Source of the DNA: Anopheles merus
Lineage: Eukaryota > Arthropoda > Insecta > Diptera > Culicidae
Length of the DNA stretch: 64,000 bases
Assembly: GCF_017562075.2 (NCBI RefSeq)
Contig: NC_054082.1
Span: forward strand, 9,501,050 to 9,565,049
Direction: 5' to 3'
The position numbers were made by a program, and so were the translations under genes. This document shows, one piece after another, positions 48,601-60,515 of this stretch. Numbering within the stretch: the first letter of the stretch is position 1; every line of letters begins with the position of its first letter. The notes below the pieces were generated by a model. That model made no database searches. It saw only the letters and a program-made list of their open reading frames with translations, and had not been told where the DNA came from.

Positions 48601-49726
48601 GGCGTCAAACACGCGTGGGCTGGTTTGTGTTGCCCGTGAAGAGAAAGTTTATTGAACTGCGAATGCAGACACCGAAACAAATCAACAGTGGTTTCGAGTA
48701 CGATTGAAATGGGAGAAGCCAGTTCCATGCCGGTCGTGGATGAAAATATGTTTTAAGGGTCTGTACGTATTGGTTTCATGAGGAGTATCGTTGATGAAGA
48801 GGAAGAGCCTGGAGCGGAGCAAACTCTAGAATGAGGAAGTATTTTAATCCGATCTCTGAGACCGTCTGTTCTCAGTGGAAGTCGAAGAGATAGTTTTAAA
48901 CGTGGTAATACAATATGGGACTAAGACAATCTACAAATTGTAAAAATACTTTAATCATCACTGACCAATACAATCGAATTCCAAACAAAAATTAACAAAT
49001 TCAAGCAAATAACACTGGAAGATAAGAACTTTGAAGTGTTCCTACTGAGAGGGTTCGATAGTGCTTGAAACAATCTCATCTCGAAGGTTGTCGAAAGAGG
49101 GTGTGGCAGAAAGATCTTCTAATTGTTTACACACACACACTCACACACACTCTCGCTCATCTCCCGCAGTGTAATCGGTCCGAAATGCACTTAAAGGAAA
49201 TTGTCTTGCTGCGTTACAACTTTCAAGGGACTCGTACCCAAGCGTTGGTCTCCTGCCGAAGCCGCAGGGTGTGTTGTGTACCCTTATACGCTTGGCATTT
49301 GTTCACTTTTTTTCAACCGTTAAACGTAACACAGACAAAGCGTTGTTAGGTTTTGCACGCTGCATCGCAATTACAGCATCACTTTCTACGTCATTCCACA
49401 ATGTGTTGCCTGCTCAAAGTCCTTGGCTTTTTGTTCGGAGATAGAGTGGTGGTAGAGACAAAGGGATAGATGGAAAGATAGAACCGCTTACGTTTTCCAA
49501 AAATCTCCGAAACGAGCCCCTGATCGGTTGCCTTGAAAGTGTGATTTAACCTAGTTTCCTGGTCCCTAGCTACCAGCCCAGGGTGTGCTGACTGGGAATA
49601 TCCTTGTTTACGTCACTGCCTGTGCGCTGATGACGTCAACGGGACGGGCCTGGTTCACCAGGAAGCAGAACGTCGACCATCGTTCGTTCCCGTTTCGTGT
49701 TCGCTTCCGCTCTCTTTCATACTTGT

Positions 49727-49757
<31 letters not shown>

Positions 49758-52700
49758 ACATTGGAGCATCGAACACGTCCAGGGCAACCACAAAACTCTG
49801 CCACACAACTGGCGTTGTGCGATTCTTTCGTTTTGTCGTGCATCGCGATGAAGTGCAGTTGTCAGTATCGTCTGTTTCTACCAAACATTCCATACCCATG
49901 CTTCTCACACTGCAACGCAAACGCTCGCTGCAACGATTGCAGCGAGGAACCGGCTTCAAACAAAGCGTGATTGCACATAAATTAGAAGAAATTGAGTTAG
50001 TGCGTTCAGTCGTCAACATGGTCAACCGCTGTTGTTTACCACTTTTGCACCCGTCCAGCCAGTCGTCCCCCAGTAGTCAGATGTCACCGTGTGCTGGCTG
50101 GGCGCTTATGTCGCCCACTCGCCGCACGCCCATCCCAGCGCGAAGCCGGCCTCGCTCGGGTCCAGCGTTGAACGAAATTTATGATTTTATTCGATTTGCT
50201 GGAAGATCCAATTCACTAGATATACCATACCGCGAGGGCCGCCCGCTCACACTGCTTCACGTTTGAGCGCTTGATTCGGGAAATGGGCAACAACAGGCGC
50301 GCAGGGCAGCAAATCGACGGTCTGTGTTTTTAGGGCACAGCCGGAGCTGTAACTGTTGGAAGACGTTAAAGTGTGTGCCCTTGTGCATGAGTGCGAGCTC
50401 ACCCGAGATTATCGGTCTCTGCAGAGCTCTGGGACCGTGCAGTTAACGATAAAGCATTATTTTATTTATCTTCGGTGCGTACGGGTTATGAACCTACCAG
50501 AGGAGGGTTCTTTTAGTGTTTTTTGCTCCGCTCCGCTTGAACGGCGAGTGGAGTGTAGTTTGTTTTGGTTTGGGGTATGATTTATTTACGCCACGGTTAA
50601 ATAAAGAAATGTGTCACTCTTCATAAATCTGTGGGCAAACCCTTTTTCCACTTTAGATGGCGGTGCCGTAGCCTTCGACTGATCCGTCAAATTATGTGTA
50701 TAGCGAGGGGGTTTGCTGTCCTGTGAGTCACACACTGTTACGCTGTTTGTGGCAAGCAGATGTTCAAAACTTCGCCTGCATGTATTTACTTCGCAGGCAG
50801 GCAAATAGTTTTGAAATAATCTAACAAACATCGAACAAAATCGCAAGTGCAACATTAATTCCATTTTCATCTAACGCACTTGTAAAAGCAAAAACACATA
50901 ACTCAATGTTGGAGCTGGCGGGCCACCAGCGCGATATTGTTTCGAATATCAAATCATTCTCATCTTCATCTTTTTTTTCCCACCGGAAACCGTACATCAT
51001 CCGTTTGAGCGCTAGAAGGAACGAAACGGCTGCATGCAAAGTCTCGGCTTCCTGCCATGGCGCGAGGGTCTCTTTTCTTGCCGGTAAACCCAAACCAAAA
51101 AGAGTATGGCACATGGACCATACATGCACACGGGTGCAAAGCTTTCGGGTGCTCTTGTTGCCCCTCTCCCGCTGGACTGGTGTGTGCTCTCCGTCTGGTG
51201 TGCAGCTAAGCATTAAAACGTTCGCAGTCTTGTGCAGCATGATGCAGGCAGGCAGGCAGAGACATAATTTTCGTCCCATTTCCCATTCCATCCCATCGCG
51301 CTTGGGAGGCGTTGGCCGTTGCGATGGGCGATGCGTAGGCAAAAAGGGCGCTCAACTACAGCTGCGTGGAGCGGTGAAACGAGGAGGCGAGGCTCTGGAT
51401 CTGGTAAAATGTGACTGTAAATCTCGGCCAGCAAAGCAAAACATTGACTTTTCGAAGCCAGAAAACGTGTGTGTGTGTGTCTCTCTCTCTGGTTGTGTTT
51501 GTGTGTATGCTGTGTGGCCGTGTTATGTAGAGAGTGCGAGAGACGGAGAGCACGGACAAGCTGCGAGCATACTACATACATACATGCATGCACCCGTGTG
51601 GTGGTGTAGAGAGGAACCGGTTGCGTCGAAGCGTCGAACGCGTAAGCAGCATAAAAACCGGCAGCATAAATATTCATAAATTCCATTTCCTCTCTCAATA
51701 ATGTATCTCTGGTATGCACACTCCGGGGAGGAGACACTGCGCGCAGCGTGTATCTTTGCTGGTGGGGTTTGTATGTAGGCAAGAGCAAACGAAATTGTCA
51801 AATCGACCGCCGATTGGGACGCCGCGTGTGGGGGCAAAAAAGTAAGAGTGAACACACACACACACACACACACAAAAGGCTGAGAGCCAGTGCCAAAGCA
51901 AAGGTATTTTTTCCTCCGTCTGGTGGTAATGCTGAGCCAAGAGTGTGTCGAGAATGAAGACAATTTTTCTTTTTACTTGTTTTTTTTTTTTGACCCAAAG
52001 TCACATACAGCTATATCTAATCGTCACCTCCCGTAGCTGGTTGCGTTCTTGTGTATTTGCTGGTGGTGAGACCACAAGACCTCCATCATCGTGGAGAGCA
52101 CGGTTGTACGTGTTTGTTTGCATGGTTCGTTATGTAGAGCTGTTTTTCTTCTTATTCCTCTTCATTCCTGCTCAATTTGTCACAAATCTGTCGAGGTGTC
52201 TGGGCTTCCGGTGCGATAAAAATGTGTATGTGTGTACTTTTTTGCTGAAGCATAACATATTCAATTTTGTAGAATGTTAAATGGCAATTCACAGCACATA
52301 CTCTCGATTGGGCGAATTATATTATTGATACAAATAAAACGAACTATGAACGATGGTTTGCAAAGATATAAGACAAAAAAGAGATAAAATCACGAATATT
52401 GGTCCCAAAAAGTCACATACGACCGCTAACCATATTTCACTTTATGACCTGACCGCGCTTCAGTCACCTTTTGCTTCGTTGGTGCTAAATTTTACAGCTC
52501 CCTCTGCATCGGTATGTGTGTGTGCGAGCGTGATTGCGAGAATGATGGATGATGAAGGTGTGATGGAAAGGGAAAGTGACCCCTACGGGTCATAATTCGT
52601 CGACAACATAATTGCAGTCGTAGGTCAAACAGGCCCCACAGTTGTAAAATAAAGATGTCAATATGAAACCTCACTCTATACACAGCGAGAAGTAGTGTTG

Positions 52701-55700
52701 AGCACCACCACTCCACTCTAGTTACTAATGACTCATATCTGTAGAAAAAGAGTTTCAACGCTCTACAAATACAATGAATAAAACAAGCAATGCTTATGGT
52801 TCGCTTTTTTGTCCTTTTCATTTTCTCTTTTAGGTAAGGCCTAAAAATCGCATGACGAAGGAGTAATTGAAGAACAGTGCCCGGTTTTGCATGGAACCGC
52901 GACCAAACCGCGATGGTGTACCATTTTACAATCCATCATTATGCTAGACATAAAACACTTCTGCCCAAACAGTCTCGGCAACAAGACTGGTGCTATGATT
53001 TATGATTTGTTGAAACATGAGCCGAACTCAATAACGGCAAACTTAAACAAGGTACCTACGCAGACGAAGCACTATCGAAAGGGCAATGTTTATAAAGCTG
53101 TGAGCATGAGGTGTAGTCAAACCTGTTGAGAGACTAACGTGTGCGGCAGTGGCCGGTGGGGTCGATATTCGCCAGTGCGGAAGTTGACTTTTTACCTTGG
53201 GAAGAAACGTTTTTTATCTCATATTGTTATCCAGCAAATATTTTTGCTGTGTGGTTTTTCTCTGTGGTAATCATTGACCAAATAAAGAGAAATGTTTTAC
53301 CAAACCACCAAAGAAGCGTGATAAACAAATTTCATGGTATTGGTATTGGTACTGAGGATCACGTAAAGCAAAGGAGTATCTGATGCAATGCCCTTCCAGA
53401 ATGGACTGGAGTTCGGTTAAAACGCATGTTTGCGTGGCGATAAGATTGAAAAATCAAACAAGCAGCTGTATTTGCAAAGCAGACGAAGCAGACAGCAATA
53501 CCACCTTGCATTTCGTTTACAGATTCAAATAGGTTGAACGTTTTGAAAAGTATAAAGAATGGGCTCATAGTAAACTTTCCTTAGTTCTGGTTTTATATAC
53601 CATTTCTCAGCTGCATAAACATTGCAAAGAACACTCAACATTAAAATTGAATACCGATAATTCACATCGATAATATCTCGTGCCGCACGCGGCAGTCTGT
53701 TTTAATGGACAGTTTAAAAATAAAACGCGAGCAACAACTGATTGGAAACAAGTTCCCTACGCTGGGAATGGGCCAGCAACAGTCATTTTGTTGCTAAAAC
53801 CACCCTTTAACATATTTCGCCCCCGATCGCAACAAAAAGAAGCAAAAATCAAATTCGAAGCGAGACAGAAGAGAAGCAACAACAAAAAACATCCAAAAAC
53901 GATTATCAAAGTGTGTCCCCCGTAAGCTGTTAACGACCTTCCATATGCCGTACTGGCGGTGTCCGTCCTTCGGCGTTTAATGTTGCTCCGCTTGCAGCGG
54001 CCGACGCTTCCTTCCCTCCCTCCCTTTGCGGTAGTGTCGCTTTATCGATCATACTCGAGAACGATACCATTTCGCGATATCGACATTGTTTGTCATCATC
54101 GTCATCACCAGCACCATTAGCCCTAACGCCAACGACATCAACAAGTAGTAAATCAAGCTCACTTTCTCGCCAGCGCAAATCGCTCACTTGGGTCCGTTGC
54201 GTTTCTGGCCAACTTTGTTTCACGACCTTGGAGCAAGTTTGTCAACTTCATTCGGCTGCTCTGTGCCCTCCTTTTTTCCTTTCCTTAGCCCTTCCTCCAT
54301 TTATGGCTCTGGTCACCAGAATCTGGGTGGAGACAACGGCCGGAATATGATATCGATGTAGCAAAGTGTCTCTGTTTCAAGACGCGCTGACGCTCATTAC
54401 CGAGACACCCCTTGTTGGTTTGCGTTTTTTAGCTTCTCCAGCGAATCAACATACAACAGATATTGGTGTGCTGTCGCGTGGTCAAATTGCATCGCCCAAC
54501 GGTGTGACTGGTGGCGAGAGTGGAGCGGCAGAAAGCGCCACAGACTCACTTGACTGGAATGTGGAATTAAATCCGCCGGCTCTGTTTGTACGGTTGTTGG
54601 TTTTGTATTTTCGTGAAACCCATTTTCAGGTTAGCCTACTGCTTCCGTTTCCTGCTTCAACCGTTGCGGACTTTCTGCAATTGATATTCCATCGATGGCG
54701 GGTTCCTGCCGCGCGGGGTATTCCACCCATTTCCAACCGCTCAAACGCTACTACACGCTTGTTGGGTGCTTGAAGAGGGTGTTTCTTCGATTTATGAATT
54801 CTTCCCATGTCCTCTTACAGATCAGTAAATTGATAAGTTTGTGGCGTGATGCCTGTTGCCTTGCAGCGTACATCGGTAACAGTATCCCTTCTCTAATCGG
54901 GCATGTGTTGCGAGAGGCCGCCCGAGTTGACAACCACCCTGGGTGGTGGTACGATTCTGCGAACTCTCCAGTAAGCATTTGAAAGGGTAATGCATTCCAG
55001 CGGAACAACCCGTTCGTTCCATCTTTCTCCATGCGATGTTCGCTCTGTTGTTGAGATCAAGACATCAAGTGTTGAACGATAATAAGACGGACTCGGAGGC
55101 CGTACTGCTTTTGGAATTCAATTACCTTTATTTAAATACTTCACATTGGCTGATCGTAAATGGTTCGGGTTTAAAGCTACTGGTGATTCAATTAAAAATG
55201 GGTTCCATGGGCACGGTTGCAACTGAATTATAATTGGCCGGAAGTTAACTTTCCTCGTAAGGAAATCAATTGAATTTAATAATCTCTACGACCCAAAAAA
55301 GAACTAGCGACTGGGCGAAAGTGAGCGACAAGGAACTGTGTTATCCAACAGCGTAGCGACCAAGGCCTTGTTATTCTTGGCGACAAGAAAGTGCTTGCTG
55401 TAATGAAAGATTGGGATTTACATCCGGAAGCCGTAAAACATGGCTTCCTTTCTAGCAAATACAATCTTTACAAGTGATCTGTAATAATCGATTGTCTTGC
55501 TTCCTGGGTATGAGTCCTGGGGCGTTTTGTTCAAGCTTCACGATCTGTTTCAAGATATTATAGGGGACGCTGGCTGGCGTACAATCTAAAATGATTACTT
55601 CGATATTGCTGAATCGAAGATAATACGTTCTCAAAATGCGTACAGCATCGTGCGATACTAGCAGAGTAACATTTAACGATAAATGGAATTTAGGAAATAA

Positions 55701-58700
55701 TGCACCTTCTTGCTGCTCCTGCCGCTGCGTCCACCAGCAATTGGAAAGATTTGTCTCGAAACGAACGTACATGGGACAGCAAAAAAAAAAAAAAAAGAAA
55801 TCAGATCGACAATCAGACGAATGGCACGAAATGAAACTGTACTCATGGAAATGTCAGCAATTTTCCCAGCGACTGTGTGCTGGTAATGAATGGTTCAAGT
55901 GAATCGCTCGTTGAAAACTCATTTCCGTGCCAGAGTACACTTTGTAACGGGTTTTCATATAGTTCTTGTTGTAATACTGCCATTTGGCTTCAACATTTAA
56001 AAGTAATCATCCACTCACTTAACCTGTTTTTTTTTTTTTTTGGCTGCCCTACTAAAACGGGAAATAGATTTGCCACTAGAGATAGTATTCAATTTAAATT
56101 ATCGAAGAAGAGATATCGGGTATCGGGATTGCAATATCTATTCTATTTGTTTTGTTACTTTCACCTAACAGCTCGAGAACAAATTGCCAGATTTACCTCC
56201 TCACGAGAGATTGTGCAGACTGATTTCACTTTTTTCTTTGCACTGTTCGGGATAGGCGCTTGCTGTAGAACGTCTTGGATGTGATAAATTGTAGCAAGTC
56301 TTAGCGAAGGTCAAAGTTCTCGCAGGGAGCTCTCCAGGTTGAACAGTACACTTCATGCTCGTTTCTGAGTGAAATCCAATCTAGAAGAAGATTGAATTAC
56401 GTAAGCAGCGGCGGAAAGTTGTGCAGAAGTGCGGCAGTGGGGGAAACGGTGCCAACTGGACGCATGAACGCTGGCACAGGACTTTCTTTCCGGGATGGTG
56501 ATTGATCAATGGCCTTTAAATAAAGGTAATGGAAGATTGAGACACACTCGGGCTAGGAGTTTGAATGCCGAGAGAGTTTGAATGGATTGATTAATCACGT
56601 TACGCGTGTGCTGGATATTGTAGCAATGGATAAATGTTCTGGGAAATAGTTCCAGAGCCCGAAAAAGGCACCAAAGTTTAAGTGGCTTTTGCCGGAATAG
56701 GCCATGATGTATTGCCAAAATGTACACTGACACTGGTACAATAATCCCTACTGCTAATAATGGTTACTAATGCTAATGCTGCCAAAAATGTATTAGAATT
56801 TACATTGTTTTCAAAGCTAGGATTGAATATCTAAAAAAAAAAAAAAAAACACGCAAACCACAACGAAAATGACCGATGCAATTGTGGTTCTGTCAAAAGG
56901 TGATTCTATCCAATGCCAATGTTCAGCTCTGCACCGTAATTGATACTATCATCAGCACAAGCTCCGACCGACCGGCGAGCCTCACGCAGCACTTGTCCGA
57001 CAGAAACATGTTTCCCGTCTGTGTGAAGTGCCGTTCTTGGTGGCGATGGATCTAATTTCATATTTCCATCATTTTCAACGGCGAGCGAAAAACCAACCCG
57101 GCCTGAGTGTGTGGCAAGCATAGCTCTGTACGCCCTGTACCCGATTCAATGGGGGTTGAATGATATATCCACCATATGAGTTATTGCTGTTTGGCTTCAT
57201 CAAGTATTTACGCGAGTTCAACAACGAGCTGATAAACATAGTTTTTAATGGATGGATGGATGGATGTGTTTTTTTATTCGCCTCCTTCCAAATCACGCCG
57301 AAGTTGGATTGTGAGCAGCTATTTTTGTAGCGAAAAATCAACCCTCAGCGCTCCATCAGCAGCAGCAGTAGTAGTTGTGTGGTTTGTTTGCAATTGAGGG
57401 TGGTAATATTTGGTATACGGCTAATGATTTTGTGCACAGCTTGAACGACCTGTCAACACACATCGGAGGGGTATAGCAGCATGGTGATGGGTTATGATTT
57501 CATAGCAAGGGAGAACATTGTGTTCAATCACAGACATGGAAAGCTATCACGAGGATGGGCGTGTACTGCATTTATTTTGTAACCCTTTTGCATAGGCTAG
57601 CACTGAACAAAGTCATTGCGTTTCATGCGAGACATGGAACAACAAAATGCTCAGTCGCTTTTTCGTTGATTAAGAGAACTACTAGTAATTATAAAAAGGG
57701 CTATCGTCATTTGGAAACGCTAATTTTCCCCCTTTCTTTCTTTATATTCTTGGCTATTCGTTGTTTTTCTTCGAGAATTAATATCCACCACAAGAAAAAT
57801 ATGACCGTACTCAAAACCGATGACGTATTATTTGGGCACGACACAGCGAGATGTGTAAACGACGGTGCAAAAATAACACAGCTGTTGTTCTATAGTAGTG
57901 GGCCACAAAAATAAAAACCGGAAAATTCTAATTCAACACCATTTTCCCTTCGTGCTCTCTACGGCACACTGCGCTACGCTTGTCTTCGTTCGATGTGTGC
58001 CTGCGTTTGAATTGGTTGCCTTGACATTGATTGGACGGTTTTGTCACGGCTGACTGATAAAAATATGTCCCACAGCAAGACCAGGATTGAAGAGGGAAAA
58101 GAAAAAGAAAACGTATTTCAAGAACCGCGTGGGAGTTTGAAATTTGTCAAACCTTCAATTGAAGTCAATTTGCATACCCTTAAAAAGAGGATGAATGTTG
58201 AGGGAGTAAAACCGTCTTCCATCTGCTGCGGTGTGACTGACGTTGTACTCCTGTCGTTTCTGGTTTCAAGGTGAAGTTTGAATCATGTACATAAAAAGCA
58301 TTCCTTGATGGGCTGAATCACCGTCTTTTTGCTCACAAGACAAAGGAAATGGCATAAAGGGGATGATTCATTGGACGCATCTGATGGCGCATCTGCGAGA
58401 TCTGATGACGCATCGGCGTAGTGGTCGAGGAGCTGAGAAAGGGAAAGTGCAAATACATTGGATGTGTCGCATTCCAAATCATATTTTATCAATGTGCCAT
58501 TAGTTCTCCAATGTGTATGTATATATGATTACTATATTATTTATACATTTAATTTTACTATATCTCAATCATTTTGACCATGATTCCTGTGCAATTTTCA
58601 TAAGGTCCTGCATCAACACTTTTTATCATTATAAGAACGCGAAAAACACATATTAAAAAAAAGCTTTTTAAGTGTAGTAAAGCTTTGCTATGCTAACTTT

Positions 58701-60433
58701 TGATCACTCAGCTTCTTTCCACGCAAATAGGGAAAAGCCAATTAACGGGAGAAATTCACTTTTTCCCCATTCATGGTACGGTGCATGCAAGTACTGCCGC
58801 GTCTCTATTGCAATCGTCCAAGCATCCCAACCAGGGATTCCAGTCGAGTGCAACAAACCCATTCAAATGTGGCACTACTACCCTCACCTACTGTCATCTG
58901 GATGGGCGTGATGCAACGGGAACTTCCGACCCGAGGGGGCCAGGAAAAATAGACACTCTGCTATAAATAAACTACATCTCTCCCTCTGACCCTTGTTTTG
59001 GTGTCTGGAAGAGCTCCGGTGGAGTGCCGCATCTCCACAACACTCAACTCAACTCGGCTTCTTTTGCAATTCTTTTTTTTTTTTTTTTGCAATCCTCTCC
59101 TAACTATTGTCAATGTTAACAAAGGCAGTGGAATGCATAGCCCCCGTATGCGAATGGTGTACAATGTCCTGACACAACGTGCTGGAGGAATGTAACGGCG
59201 GAAGCGGATTGTGATAACAGGACATCACTAAACTTGCCAACTGGAAGCATTTTTTTTTCATGCCCTCTCTCTTTACCATTGTTCTCCGGCTGCAATCGAC
59301 AGGAAGCGTATTTAATTCGCTTTCCTACCTTCCAATACCCTGTTTTCCCATCATCTTCAATGCATTTGTGGACTTGCAAATGCAGGGCCTGCGCCTTGTT
59401 TCCCCGTAACTTCCTGCATTGCATTCAGCCCCAACCCTGTGAGTGCTGCAAGCCGCGACTCGCTTGTCGCTTGTTCTACTCCAGTGTCTCTTATTTGTCT
59501 GAATATCGGATTTCCGACATGGGAAGAATCGATCCTACTGTCTCCCTTGAACATATATCCACATGTCCACCAATGCCTTCCAGGCGTTTATTTTTTGTTG
59601 TATGCATATCCATTCTGTGTGGAAGTAATATTGTCTGCAAGGATGCTGGAATTAATTATGTGCGCTATCACAAACCCGCTGTATGACATCTTGCCATTGT
59701 GTGTGTGTGGCTCTCGATTCTACATATTAAATCTAGCCGTTCTTGTTCAATGAATTTGTACCATTTGTCTGGGGCGACGGAAGCGGATGGATGGACGAGA
59801 AGAGGACCATACCAGATACAGAAACAGTAGGAATAGGCTCGTCGTCGTCTAACGAATCGGTGGAGGCAGCATTATGCTATAATTACATTCAACCCTAACG
59901 AACGATTCATTATTATTCTTGGGTTTAATAATTAATTTTCTTCACCGACTGGCACCCACCACAGCACACACTCCAGCCCTACCCACACCACCTTTCTTTT
60001 TCTCTATTTGGTTTGCTAGACGTGATTTCCGCCCATATCTCAATGAGACACGGAACGTTTCCGGAATGCGATGCAATTAGCTTTTTTATTATCCCTCATG
60101 ATGGGCAGTTTGGCTGGGTCGTGTTCTGATCGCACTCTGCCACCAATGAAAATGGCTGCCTTCGTTAGCGCCTGCCCGGCTTGCATAAAGGTATTTGGCC
60201 GTGCGCCATGGATTGGAATGAGCTGAAGAATTTCAGCCCTTCCCTGCCGCAGCAGGCGCTCTCCCATCCCTTGGAGTTTGTTGTGGCCGACCTATCGTCG
60301 GACTTTCAGCGGTGGGCTAAGCTTTAGCTGATTAGGTCATCGAAAACTAAATGGAAGCCCCATACGTGAGCGTCGTGTGTCCGCGGGCCATCCTTCGCAA
60401 AAACCTCTCGCTGAGGGGCCAACAGGTTATTCA

Positions 60434-60515
<82 letters not shown>

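Noticed and set aside
50906..51679. 257-codon + ORF in the tweety intron
   Set aside because: The translation includes low-complexity Cys/Val from TG repeats and no domain. It also overlaps several equally long minus-strand frames.
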